A DNA stretch of 64,000 bases from Atopsyche davidsoni (taxonomy: Eukaryota > Arthropoda > Insecta > Trichoptera > Hydrobiosidae). Under the pieces are notes generated by a model that saw only the letters and a list, made by a program, of their open reading frames with translations, was not told the origin of the DNA and made no database searches. This document shows, piece by piece, positions 47,851-60,270 of the stretch; position 1 is the first letter of the stretch; each line of letters starts with the position of its first letter. The position numbers were made by a program, and so were the translations under genes. The stretch lies in the NCBI GenBank assembly GCA_022113835.1, contig JAILWY010000026.1:7777001-7841000 (forward strand). The letters run 5' to 3'.

Positions 47851-48840
47851 AGGTAGTACTCACACAGTATAGCTATAGACGTGATTAAACGATGATAACT
47901 ATAATTGGATTACTCTTTTACTAATTATCGCAATTAAATTTTACAAAAAAAACCTGTAGCCGCATCTAAAAATTAAGGGAAGCAGAAAGCGAATACGTGT
48001 AACTTTTAGGCGCAATAGAGAATATACATATATCAACTAAAACGCTGCAAATATGCACCGTTTATTCTCAATCAGATCATTTGCGCTCGTTCTGTCATTT
48101 CGTAACAATTAAAATGAGAATTGGGACTTAAAATTATACAAAATCCACAAATAGGATCTTTCAATTTTTTTCCAAAGAAATCAGTGTTTATGTTTTGGAA
48201 CTTTGAATCAAGATTTTTTAATTTTATATTCAGTGCATAACAATATGATGACTCAGATCAGATCCATAAAAAAACAGTTGAGAAGTGTTCTCAAATACAA
48301 CCAAAAAGTCCTATGGTAATGGATTCACCTAGAGCACTCAATAAATGACTAGAAAGTTGATATTTTTGACAGAGAGTACTAGGTGGAATTCCATTTTTGA
48401 ATAAAATACTTGAGTGATTTTCCACATGTTCGTTTTTATTTGTGACCGGTTTCGCCAACCTTTTACGTTGGCATTATCACTGATAAGGCCAACGTGAAAG
48501 GTTGGCGAAATCGGTCACAAATAAAAACGAACATGTGGAAAATCACTCAAGTATTTTATTACATCACATTAAGGAGTTAAGAAATATTGCTTTCATTGTA
48601 ATAAAAGAATTATTTTATAAAAATCGCTTCTGACACGAGTCACACTCTTGTAACGCTGACCTTACAACTTAACTCCGTACACTTGCTAAGTAGAAGACAA
48701 TATCAATAGAACACACCTGCGATGTGCGCATAAGCAAGTTTAAATTGAAACGTGGGATTCTCATTCAAACATGTCAAACAATATCATTGTGACTGATACA
48801 CAAATGCTGCAATCTGTGGGAACTGAGATAAGAGTGTGTT
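47851..48840. other. AT-rich gap containing MITE copy 2
   Basis: AT-rich with no gene. It holds the element at 48359-48560. Confidence 0.5.
48359..48560 (-). mobile_element. Palindromic MITE-like element, copy 2
   Basis: A nearly perfect palindrome runs from 48400 to 48560 with its centre at 48480: 80-bp arms, about three mismatches and almost no loop. Arm motifs match copy 1: ATACTTGAGTGATTTTCCAC, GTGACCGG..TCGCCAACC and ACGTTGGC. The tail at 48359-48397 is the reverse complement of the tail of copy 1 (AGTACTCTCTGTCAAAAATA), here directly next to the arm and not separated by 20 bp. Orientation is opposite to copy 1. No coding capacity; target-site duplication not resolved. Confidence 0.8.
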
Positions 48841-49170
48841 CGGTTCGCGACCTGTCACAACCCAGCGGGCCGGGCGGGGCCGCGCGACGCCGGCAACCAC
48901 ACCGCGGGAATCCATGAATAAATGATGGCTGTAGTTACATAGTAATAATTACTGCACAAATGCTCAGCGGTTAGCCGGGTGGTCGGGAGGTTGTAGTAAA
49001 TTAGGATTAATGAGGGTAATCCCCGACACCACAAATAGTTAATTTGCCGGGGAAGTGACAGCTCACGCTAATACTAAAGGTTACGGGGAGAACATCGAGC
49101 GTGCTCCATTGAAGCCGCCCTGCGATGATCTTCCGCGAGGATACTACCAGAATCAGCCTTTGCTTTTGCA
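48841..49170. other. GC-balanced island
   Basis: GC-rich at 48855-48910, then balanced. No long frame. Motif-like words TAATTACTGC and GATTAATGAG are present. Candidate cis-regulatory element. Confidence 0.35.
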
Positions 49171-50460
49171 CGTGGATACAATGCAAATTTAAATTTTAGT
49201 ACACTTATTTATTTTACTTATGTAATTATTGGTAAAAATAATAGCACGGTTGACTATTTTATTATGCTAAATATAAATAATAAATATGCGTACTGTGAAA
49301 AGAATGGGCTCGCAATAGTGATAGAGCAGCGCTGATTTATTTCCAAAATAATTACTTGACATATTTTATAAATTACCGTTTTAGAACGAGAATAATCTTC
49401 TGTCGAGGTATGCGAGAGAATGGTACGGTGGAGGGAAGTCTGTAATGTTGTAGAGGCTTATCAAAGTCACAAAAATATACTATATACACGGTGGAGGGTC
49501 TGCTATTGAAAAGGGGGGGGATTTCATGGAACGAGGTGCATTTCGAAGAGATTGTAGCGGTTCGCGCGGGGGCCGGATATGAAGCACCATTATGGACCGA
49601 TCACGGCCCGGTACATCCCCGGCGCGAGGCGGCCGCGTAACGATTTTTACATAGGAAATTTCAGCACTTCATCTGGAAGCGGTCAGGTCGGATACGCGGG
49701 CACACTGTGATAAGTACTTTATAATATAAGTTGGTGGGTTAAATATTTTTCGCGACAACAGTGAGGCTATATGGCGTAGCTGATATATTTAAACAATTTA
49801 TTTAGAGTATACTGTGTGGATGACAGGTGGTCGGTCAAGTTTAAGCGTAAGAGCCGCTACGAAGTTGGCTGAATCCTGAATAGAATTTATAAGTATCTGA
49901 GCGGGTGGAAAAATATCACTCGATACCGTTATAGCAAAGATGGTCTTTATATGGATACAGAGTTACCCAACTAAAAGAATAATAAATTCTATGAGACTTT
50001 TCCCAGTTAATCATACGAATAAATTATTTTTTTCTCGAGCTCTTTTTTGCGTGGATTACATTCTCTGGTTTTCTTTTTAAAGAAATATTACCAGGTAAGC
50101 CGCCTTTTATATTCTTCCGCACCGAAAACTAATTACAAAAGCAAAGTAATTCCTCAAGAGAAAGTAAAATACCTTTATAATTAGCCGTACGCTTTTCGCG
50201 AAGCACAAAACAAACAATTATATTTTAAGACATAGTTTCAAAATACTTTAAAAACGAAATTAAGTATTCGCAAAAGCGCGATAGTGAGATTCCACCCGTC
50301 TCTTTCCAACCAAGCCTTCAAAGAGAAGTATAATATGCGATTGGTAAGGAGAGCAGCTGTCTCGCGCTTAGTATAAAATTATTTCACTTTTCTCCATACG
50401 GGCTCCCATAGATAAGATCAATAAGAGCCAGTAATAAATAAGCCACTTTCGGGCGGGCGT
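49171..50460. other. Mixed stretch with balanced block at 49400-49860
   Basis: The balanced block contains a run of nine G near 49512-49520 and no long frame. A CCAG|GTAAGC donor-like site lies near 50094 but no coding frame of note leads into it. No gene is supported. Confidence 0.4.
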
Positions 50461-51170
50461 GTCTCTATCAATCTTGATCTTAAACTTAATGGAACATTTG
50501 ATTATTTACAAGCTTTGAGTGCGAATAATCGCATTGTAAATAAACGTCTTTTCTAAAACATCATTATTTACGAGAGCGTATGAACACGAAACTTTCGACT
50601 TTATAGGGACAATACAAGCTTTAGCAGAAGAAAATTACACGAAAATTAATTGAAGTCACGATTCATGTTCATTAAAATAACGTGATAAAATATATTTTGA
50701 GTTAAATTAATAAAGTTCATGCCTCAAATCGTTAATTTTACAAGAATATTAGCATGAAAGATTAAAACTAAAAATTAAAAACTATCATCAATTTCAATAT
50801 TTTCATTTCATTACAGTTTGACTCCCACCCCTAACTTTTTTTATAAAGTTTATTCCTTTTCATATTATTCGTTCGATTTTTTATAAGAAAGCAAGCACAA
50901 AGATAGAAAGAAAATAAACGCAAAATAATAATCTTGAGTATGGTATTAATTGGAACCTAGAAGCATTATTAATAATAAAAAAAACAGTAAAGAGTAGCAT
51001 TTATCACAGATAAACCGTGGACGGATAGTTTATAAATATTTTGATAAGGTGATTTTGGAAAATTGAAGTATTTATTATATACACAAACTGTACGCATTTT
51101 TATAATTTTGATTATAGATAAATGTAAATTTCTTCAATCCTTGTTAGCATAGGTTACGAAACCCTGCGTA
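50461..51170. other. AT-rich gap
   Basis: AT-rich with no supported gene. Confidence 0.5.
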
Positions 51171-51420
51171 AAAGATGACAGAGTACGAAAGAAAGAACGA
51201 TCTGAGAACCGGAAGAATTTATTTAACGGGCGGGGCCGTGTTTGCGCAGCCGGCGCCCTCACCGGCTTGGCTTATTTTTTCCATCAATTTAAAGGTCCAC
51301 GCAGTCGGTGTATCTGCTCGCAAAGGACCGCAAGGCCTCCGCAAACAAGAGGGAGGGGCGGCGCCTGCGACGGACGGGGCAACCTCACACGTGCCCCCGA
51401 TCTAATTTTCAGCAGTTTTT
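51171..51420. other. GC-rich island
   Basis: A 76-codon plus frame (51175-51405) and an overlapping frame from 51308 have no domain. Candidate regulatory DNA. Confidence 0.35.
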
Positions 51421-53240
51421 TGAAATGATAATTCTATGCAAAATTAAAGCGAGAAGCCGGTCGTTATCGTGTCAGTCACTCAACCCCGTTTCTCTGGACC
51501 GCATACTAAAATTTATTTAAAACAAAATGTTTTCTCTTTTACAAGGTACGCGTTTTCCCTATTGAATCGCAATGTTAAACATTTTCGTAGTCTTATAAAA
51601 AATTGTAGCAAACATTTGTAAAAAATCATACAAAAAATTTAATATAATGAATGAAACTAACTAGTTATCTTCAGTCGTATTATTTATTCAACGCCAATCT
51701 GTTTTTTTGTATCGACAATATAGACTTAAAATATTTTATCTATTAATTGGTTGCAACATGGTGGAAGAATCGCCGGTTTCCGATTCGGCTAGAAGGATTC
51801 GAATTGAAGTCTAGCTTTCCAGTTCAGGAGTTCAAGGCATCGCCCGTGTGTAACTTCAAGTATTGAATATTTTCCATACATGCTACGAAAAGTTGTTTCC
51901 CGGTCGGCTCTTTTTCAAGCGCAACTTTCCGATGACATTCAGCTATATTTTATTTTTCAAACGCGAAAATGAAACACGAAAATGTTTATCCTTTGAATGC
52001 AAACAGAAAGCGGAATCATCGACCCCTCGACAATGCGTTTGGTCTACGTACGCAAGTACCTGCAGATTTAATTTAAAAGACGGAACGAAAGGGGGTGGTG
52101 TGTATATGTACATGGTATTTTTAAACGGGCTTAATTTAAATTTGAAAATGTGTTTTTACTAAATATGATAAGAATTCACTAAACTGTTAAAAAAATTTAT
52201 ATTGTAAAGAATGTTTTAATGAACAAGACCAAGCTCAGCAATTTCGTTTTTGCAATCAAAACTTTCCACGGCAAAAATATATCATAGGTTTAAATAACAG
52301 TTTACTGTTATTGAAAAATTTGGAAAGAAATAGACTCATCGGAAAGCATACCAAAAAAAGTGCTCATGATAAAATAACTACACCAAAATTATATATATTG
52401 TTTATCAGCATTTATTGAGTACACAATATTTTAGATACAAAGTTATGCTATAAAGTTTGACATAATACAATAAATTTATTTTCAGGCTGGTAAATTTTAT
52501 ATTACATTCATGTATCTTTGGGTGTGTGAGACAAAATAACAACAATTACGGATTATGCAAACATTGTGCTCTCTTTAAACGAGGCGCTACTCTGTATGAT
52601 ATATCTATATATCGAATATACGAAGCAATTTATTAATTAGTAAGAAACCTTTTTACTTTTTTATGTTATTTGTATAAAACGTTTATCTTAATAACTTCGT
52701 CGGAACGCACACTGTATTCTTGCTTTTTCACTTTCATTTTGAGACGTTCAAGTACGATGATATAAATAACTTTTAAATGTATACAGACTCGCAAAATTTT
52801 TATTCATGCGGCCTTATCAAATATCACGAGAAGGCCAAATATTATTTTGAATTAATTTATTTTACAATCAAAAACTTTTCTACGTTATCTGAAGAAAATC
52901 ATAAATGATTTGTAATAAAAATAGCCTTTCTCATCAGTCAGTTAATTCATTTATCATTTATTTGCTAAGAGTTTATGATCGCCAATCAGGAGAATCGGAT
53001 CGCCGTTAAAATTCAAATTGAAATATCGAAAATATGAAATAAAAATATTTAAATGTATTTTCCATCCTTTATAGAAAGGCTTTGAAGCAACTGAGTAAAT
53101 GCGTATACTTTGTTACACCTGATGATATCCTAGTACCCAACTCTTAGCAAAAAAAAAAAAAAGAAAAACTTTTTTCTGTTAGAAAAAAAAATCTAACAGA
53201 AAAATTACATTATGGATTCCTGTGAATGCTTTAAAAATAA
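51421..53240. other. AT-rich stretch with balanced block at 51760-52110
   Basis: A 99-codon plus frame covers 51863-52162 but reads as an AT-rich translation with no domain. A (TA)-rich part lies near 52600. A hairpin at 53171-53204 is listed separately. No gene. Confidence 0.45.
53171..53204. repeat. 13-bp hairpin beside a poly-A run
   Basis: TTTTTCTGTTAGA and TCTAACAGAAAAA are exact reverse complements with an 8-base A loop. A long A run (about 53148-53162) precedes it. Confidence 0.75.
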
Positions 53241-53400
53241 ACAATGTACTTTGAGGAATTAGTTTGGTACAGCGCAGTAGCAGAATAATGCGCGCCGCAT
53301 TGTCTGGACTGAGACTGAGAGCGCGCGGGCCGCGGCGTCTCGCGCTGAAAACTTATGGACCATGGGGTGGATAAGGAAATCTATGCCGCTATTAATAGCT
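53241..53400. other. Small GC-rich patch
   Basis: GC-rich at 53285-53350 inside AT-rich DNA. No frame. Candidate regulatory element. Confidence 0.35.
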
Positions 53401-54080
53401 TTTTTATATTTGTAAATCGAATTCAAGATAATAGTAAAGCGACACAGAGTATAAGAGATCTTTCGATAAAAAAAAAGCTTTGAAGAGATATTATTTTGGA
53501 AATACTATTAGAGTAAAAATGATTATACATTATTATACAAGGCGCTTTTCTGACATTCTCAAAGATGAAACTATCTCATAAAATATAACATGCTAGGATT
53601 GCAAACTCGGAAGTCGGAACTGTTCGGAGTTCATACTCCTCTCTAACAACGCAAGCACATTTTTAGAGCTGGCTTTTCTGGTATGCAACGAGTCAATTCA
53701 TCTGAAAGTGGTTTATGTCGGGAAACATTATTTTATTCATTATAAAAATGTTCACTTTAAAATAAAACGCACTTGTAACAGCAAATAAATTAATTAACTT
53801 TATAAATAATAATGGAACATACTTGCTAAATAAGTATCACAGAAAACGCAATAGAATTGTCAAAAAAAAAGTCTCTGTGAAGATATATAGATCATATATA
53901 CTTTTCACAAAGCCTTCAAACTAAATTGGGATGTTAAATGAGTCTATTTATATGGGAATTTCATTACGATCGTGGAATTTGCTAACGATAATTGTGCATT
54001 TATGGTATCAATATTAATAATCAAGGGAATCAAAAGTATTCGTACGTGATCTCATTGCATTTTTCTTCAAATGTACATAA
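53401..54080. other. AT-rich gap
   Basis: AT-rich with no supported gene. Confidence 0.5.
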
Positions 54081-54187
54081 TCAATTCTCGACTTCCGCGG
54101 TCGATATCGGCAACATTCGCTGGTGAGTATACATATACTCAATTAAAAGATAAGCTGGTTAAGATGAGGGTCAGTATTATTTTTCAG

Positions 54188-54353
54188 GGACCCTCAGAAT
54201 TGGCATTCGAGTGAAGTGCCCGACCCTCCGCACTTGGAATACACAACTGCCCCTGCTAGGCGTGTGCGGCTGGAGCTTTCCGCGCTAATTACAGGGGCCC
54301 GGTCGCTAATTAGGTGGACTGCGCCGTGTTTGTGTTGCAAACTCCCCTTGTGA
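54188..54353 (+). CDS. Possible terminal coding exon
   Basis: After TTATTTTTCAG (acceptor at 54187/54188) one frame is open for 54 codons: DPQNWHSSEVPDPPHLEYTT, then an Arg/Leu-rich part, ending LCCKLPL and TGA at 54351-54353. AATAAA begins at 54360, six bases beyond the stop. The peptide is not low-complexity, but it is not recognised. The upstream partner exon is unknown, another frame is also open for 34 codons, and AATAAA is common in this sequence. A regulatory island is the main alternative. Confidence 0.15.
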
Positions 54354-54365
54354 AATTACAATAAA

Positions 54366-54900
54366 ACTACAACTCGGAACCAAATATCAAAGCAATAATA
54401 AAACATTTAAATTCAATCATACGTATGTGTGACATAACCTACTTCGACAATAATTATGTTAAAATTGTAACGAGGTACGGAAACAACTATTAAATTTAAT
54501 AGTTAAACAACCTCAATTATTCGAATTCATATTTTGTAAATATTTAAAATAACTTTTAAGATATTTTGAAGCTTTGTTTATGTATTAAATATAAATTTGT
54601 ATTTATAATAAATAACATTGTTTTAACGTTCACCAGATTGCGAAGTCACCTTTGTACAATAAAGTAGAAAATTAGGCAATTAGGTATTCTAAGTATTAAA
54701 CTCTCAAGAACACATTATTCGCGGAAAATATCACCTGATATCAAAGCCAAAACAAGCACAGCAATTACACAAAATATACATTTTTAAATGTCAAGGTAGA
54801 CGAATTCACTTAAGGTGTTTTTTAGGAATTGGATTTGCGTGTGCTGCTGATATTATGTTAATTTTTCAGGCACACTGTTCCCCTGATTTAGAAATCCAAA
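54366..54900. other. AT-rich gap
   Basis: AT-rich with no supported gene. Confidence 0.5.
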
Positions 54901-55600
54901 TATCTTGTAATGCTACTAAAATATAATTCAATTATGTTCCCAAAATAAAATTTTAAAAAATTATTGTGGGGCATACTGTGCATGACTATCGTCCGGTCGC
55001 ACACAAATTCTGCGTCACCGGAAAATAATAAATGTGCGTCGTATACGCTAGTATTATGCGCCACTCCTAGATGATAAAAATTGTTTTGTTTTATTTTCCA
55101 CTGCACGCACACACACTTCCATTCATACAGCAAGCCAGCCGAGCCGAACAGGTGGTCCGAATGCTGGCAATATACGAGAGAACCACCTCGCAACAATTAC
55201 CTGCTAACAGGTGTCCGAAAAAAGGATTTTCATATTGACTAAATTACAGTATGACCCACCTCATATAAAATATCATATAAAAGATTACATACATCGCTCT
55301 TCATCAATCACCAACCGGGACAGCTCGGGGAGGCACATCGGAAGAAATCAAATTACTCTTTTAGACTTTATATCTTTTTTCGTTCGTAATACATGCCGAC
55401 CGTGTTCTACTTCGAGGTTTCCGTACCGTAACGACACTAATCAAAACGTACTTTAAGCAAATTTCCTAAAATAAAAATCTCGAAAGTATTTAATGAATTT
55501 GATCAGCAGGGTATTCATAGTCCTTTGAAGAGCGGGAATTGTCCCGAATTCCGTATCTCGTCTCCTACCCTAACTTGATAAAACGATTAAATCCGCGGTG
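54901..55600. other. Mixed stretch
   Basis: Moderately balanced with a 102-codon minus frame (55196-54888) and an 81-codon plus frame (55211-55456), neither with a domain. A short CA repeat lies near 55104. No gene is supported. Confidence 0.4.
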
Positions 55601-56160
55601 TATTTTTACAGAGATTCCAGTCTCGCGGGCGGGGCGGGGCGCACCCGCCGGGAGTCGACACTCGCGAGGGCCCTCCTCGCGGCTCCGGGAGCCAGTCGCA
55701 GACGAAACTACCGAGTCCTCTAAATATTTTAACAAACGGAAAAATAATATTTGGCTAATAATAAGGTAAATGCCGGTCGCACATCGAAAGACGGCACAAG
55801 AAAAACTATGGATAACAACAAGAATAGCTAAGGAACTGAGAAACTGTATCGTAATATGATATAATTTAAAACAGTTGAATGATACATATATATATATTTT
55901 TTTTATTTGTTTTTTTTCCTTTAGTTAGTGAATCCAGGTGTGTTCAAACTTCCGAACGGCTTCGCCGGATGCTCGTGTGCCGGAGTAGCGTGTCTGTGGA
56001 ATACTGGAATGAATGGACCCGCAGACAAGCCGCCCCGCAACATTGGGAGGCGCTACGATACTACACAATGACTTGAGCGTGTCTGGCCCGGCTTTGGGGC
56101 GCGAATAAAAATGCGTGACGTCAAAACAGCAAGGGAGTCAAACAGGTCAGCGAAAAGCGT
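55601..56160. other. Two GC-rich patches
   Basis: GC-rich at 55615-55710 and 55935-56110, with an AT-rich spacer holding a short TA run near 55885. Short frames of 65-76 codons have no domain. Candidate regulatory DNA. Confidence 0.35.
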
Positions 56161-57490
56161 GTATTATTAGAACCACTGAATCTCAATTAAAACTTGATAT
56201 GAATTAGTAACAAAAAATACTCCCGCCCCACAGAACATGCCATCAACTACAGAATATGTTTTTAAGGAAAATCACAGTGGAGTGGTTTACATTAAAAATA
56301 TAACACATATGTTTAATTGGGAAACTAACTCACTAGCTGGTTCAAGGATAATATAATAAAAGAATCAGAATGCTTCATTCAATAATTATGGTAGCAGAAA
56401 AGCATTTAGTTATTGCCGAAATAAAAAAATATATATGTGTATTGTAATTTTTTTAAAAATGAGTGTTTACATTAAGAGTACTTATAGGTATATCAACATT
56501 GTATCTGGAATATATTTAAATTAACCTCTAGCAACGTTGATACCATATACTGTATGAATATTAAAAGCTTCTGCGTAAGATTAAAACATAAAGGCAATCA
56601 AATCACGCCGCCTTGAAAAAACTCGAGCCCGGTTCATAAATAACACTTTCGGTTTTTTTCTTGCTTGGCGTTAAATAAACCCTTAATGTATAAATCACAA
56701 AGAAGACATTTTAATTCTCAGACTCAAAATGCTATTTATTTTTCATTGCTCTTTGTACATACAAGAGAATTCTAGTATAATAAAAAAATCTATGAATATC
56801 AAGTACTTACGAAATATCGAAGTAGGTATTTCAAACATCAATATTCAAAAGTTGCAATTTATAGCTACATTAATAATGATTTACTTTATAAGAATTCGTT
56901 CTGAATTATTTTTTTTATAAAAAACGAAAAACTACAAGACATATAAAGCAGTCTGAGTCTCCGCCGAATTTCCATAATAAAAGCATTTTCCAGATATCTT
57001 TTGATGGTCTGGAATCTGACTTATTACTAAAAAATGTTTAAACTAACACTAATAAAACGGCAGCTGAACAATCTAAGTTTAAGTCTAAGAAGCTAAGTTT
57101 CATCAAATTGTGTTAGGTTAGGTTAGTTATCAGTTAAATGAAAAGTCGTCATAAACAAACCAAATTATATAATTATGGTAGACAAATATCAGAGAGGTCT
57201 TATTAGCAGTAATTTTAGGCAGAATTATTAAAATAAATTAGTACACAAATGGAAATAATTCTGAATATAAAATAAAGTTGGTCACTTTGGTGACTTACGA
57301 TTTCGAAACAACCTGAGAACGCGGTAACATTTTTCAGTTCAAGCTTATAAAAACAATATGACGTCAATGAACTTGTAAAAAAGCCGAGGATACTTTGTAA
57401 ATTTAGGCCAAAATAAGTTCATCAATATAATATTAAAATTAATGTGGAAAAGACTCGAATTTGATCAGGAAGCTAATTTAATCCATCAAA
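56161..57490. other. AT-rich gap
   Basis: AT-rich. TTAGGTTAGGTTAG at 57113-57126 matches the insect telomere unit but is too short to mean anything. No gene. Confidence 0.5.
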
Positions 57491-58010
57491 ATTGTCTTAT
57501 AAGTCTTTCAGGAGGGCGGTCTGCCCCGGCGGTCGACACCGCCGAGCGGGAACAGCGTGCGCGTCCGACTCCCGGCCCGGCCCGGCCCGCCCCTGCCCCC
57601 GCCCCAGCCCCTGCCCCTGCCCCCGCCCCAGCCCCTGCCCCCGCCCCCGCCCCTGCCTCTGCCCCCGCCCACGCCGCCCCCGCCGACGTAATGTTATTCA
57701 TATTTCAGCTTGGCAGTGCTCGCCTCCGCAGTGCAAATTCCGCCCCCGCCCGGGTGCTGACGTCAGCCCGCCCATGGAATTTTAATGTGTTTGTATTTAT
57801 AGGATTGTGTCGAGCTTAATAAATTAGTTGCCGCTTTGGGGATTTGCACCTTCGTGGCGGCGCCGGCGAATATAACACGTGGGTCTCTGTCTTGTGAATG
57901 AATGGACCTCTACGAGAGCAGTCCTCGAGCCGGGCGAGGCATCCGTGCGCATCTGCGAATCAAACTCCAAGCTCTCGTTTTGGAAAGCACCCGACGGGCC
58001 AATAAATTCA
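57491..58010. other. GC-rich island with C-array
   Basis: CpG-rich with the hexamer array at 57575-57675. Long frames across the array (125, 97 and 71 codons) encode alternating Ala/Pro or Gly/Ala and are artefacts of the repeat. A TGACGTCAG CRE-like palindrome lies near 57757. Confidence 0.4.
57575..57675 (+). repeat. Degenerate (GCCCCY)n hexamer array
   Basis: About fifteen hexamer units of GCCCCC, GCCCCT or GCCCCA type in tandem, with G-quadruplex potential on the minus strand. It matches the hexamer class at 4.5, 28.5 and 35.0 kb. Confidence 0.85.
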
Positions 58011-60270
58011 ATGTTAGCAAAATAAAAAGTTGAGTTGCTAAAAATTGTTTATATTATCTAGTTTGAATATTTCAATGTTAAAATAACTAGTTACAGTTTT
58101 CCACATAATATCTTTACACAATTTAAAACAAATTTTAAATTAAACAATAATTTCACAGTTCGAAGATCAATTGAAACACTATTCAAGAGAATGGTTATTT
58201 TTGTTAATATAAAAAAAGGACAAATCGGTCAATTGGCAGCACTCAGCGGGTATAAATTTATTAGACAATTATTTTTTATTAAAATTATGTGGGCAACGGT
58301 TACTTATATTCACTATCAAAATATTCTTATTATATAATTAAGTCATAATTACACATTAGTAGATGTTATTTCTAAGAAATTTAATAATAAAAAAACAATG
58401 CGAGATTAAATTAAAAATAATCCTTAATTTTTCAGTCTACTTTTAAATTGATTCAAGTTACTATCAATATTTAATACTTTATTAAATCATTGAGATTTAT
58501 GAGAACGCAAACACTCCTTAAATACTAATAGTGATAGGTTTGAAATTAAATTAATTCAGAGCGACATGAATATGGTAATTAATTTACTGATAGTATTGAA
58601 AGGAAGATACGTGAACTTAGAATACATATTTTCACGTTGTCATTTAAAAACTATTTCATTTCAACATATATTAAATTACACAAAAAGCTCGCAAGGGAAT
58701 TGTCTCATCAGTCATGTTTTGCGAACGGGCGCCGTCAGCTCTATCGAGAAAACTTATCAAGGGCCAGTGTTTAAAGTTACAAATTGAGATCGCCCTTCCA
58801 CGAGTACGGGGATGCCAAATATTTATGTTTGAATGGAATCCAAGGCGGAACAATACGGCGGACGTATAATGACGCGCTACAATAGCAAATCAACATTAAA
58901 AACCTTTAAAACCAGTGAAATTGATAACGAACGCTAAATCTACTGTGGCGTTGTATAACTTAAACTGCAGGTGTAAAGAACCTTAAGAGCGTTCATCTCC
59001 AGCGTGTATTATTAATCAAAAAGAAAGCGACCACAGTCACAACGCCACCAGACACATAACTCTACGAGTATTAACATTTTTGAAATTCGTTTTTGAATCG
59101 CAAAGCTTAACTGCTGGTGAGATATGAAAATATTCAAACGAATACAAACAATATTTGAATTTTATGAAGTGGCAATTTAAAATAATTCGCACAGGGGATT
59201 GCACTACACACACGATGTTTATGTGTATGGATCTGTTTTCCAACATGATAGTTTCAATATTGATCCGAAATGAGCAAGATATATTCAAGTGTACTTGGTA
59301 AAACTTCCTTGGTTCAGTAAGTTAGTTGTTCTCGGTAGAATATTGTTGAAGCATCCAGAGAATGCAGGTCAGATCGCCGGAAAGGGATCAGAACAGAATC
59401 TCGGGCCATTGCCAAGGAGACTTAATGACACAATCTCGAGTAGCGGTAATGAAACTGCGTGAATGCCAACTCGTGAACAAAACTTTATGCTTGCACTTGC
59501 TACGATTACTGATTACAAAATCGATCAACAGATAGTAAATCAACATCGAGATGTCAAATGTTTAAAAAAAAAACTGTGCGTAAAATGCATATGCGAATGA
59601 TGTATGGAAATATTAAATATTACTACTTTCGAATTTGTTACTTCTATAAAATCATAAACGGAAAGTTAACAGTACATTAAATCAAATCACAGTTTATATA
59701 TATATATATATATATTTTTATCATGCCAATATTAAATAATGTCAACATTTATTGGCATAATTCAAGAATTAAAGTGAAAAATCGTAGAATAAAAATAGAG
59801 TAACTGGTATAATTAGTCGCATTAACTTAATATATAACTTATTGTGAGTAAACACAAACTACTAATTTTCATAGAAAATACAACCCTAAAATAATTAGGG
59901 CGGACGTTTTAACTAATCTTAAAACTAATATCCGAAACTCGGTGCTTGAAGCACGTAAGTCAAGCGAGTCTTGTTTATTCTAATTGATGTCACTTCTGTT
60001 TATGATGTCTATGGAATACGATAATATATTAGGTACGAGTATCATCACAGCAAATATTGAAACTGTTTCACATCCATGCGTATACACGACATTCGGTATT
60101 ATTTGCATATTAGAAATAAATTATCTCTCGCGCGGTATATATTATATACAACTATCATTGTGAGATGGGGAGAATTCAAATGGGCTTTTATCACATTAAT
60201 CGTAAATTATGCGGGGTATGTAGAAGGCTCCTGCCGCGTAAATTACACAAAACGCAATTAAAACTCGTTA
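58011..60270. other. AT-rich stretch
   Basis: AT-rich with a (TA)10 run at 59695-59714 and slightly higher GC near 58680-58990. Frames of 60-83 codons have no domain. No gene. Confidence 0.5.
59695..59714. repeat. (TA)10 microsatellite
   Basis: Ten uninterrupted TA units, flanked by T-rich sequence. Confidence 0.9.

Noticed and set aside
54360..54365. AATAAA polyadenylation signals throughout the window
   Set aside because: The hexamer is very frequent in AT-rich sequence. It was used only as supporting context at 54360 and not annotated elsewhere.
57113..57126. TTAGGTTAGGTTAG insect telomere-like repeat
   Set aside because: Less than three units, readily explained by chance.
57442..57819. 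125-codon frame with an Ala-Pro repeat and its minus-strand Gly-Ala counterpart
   Set aside because: They are translations of the degenerate GCCCCY array; the flanking codons show no domain.
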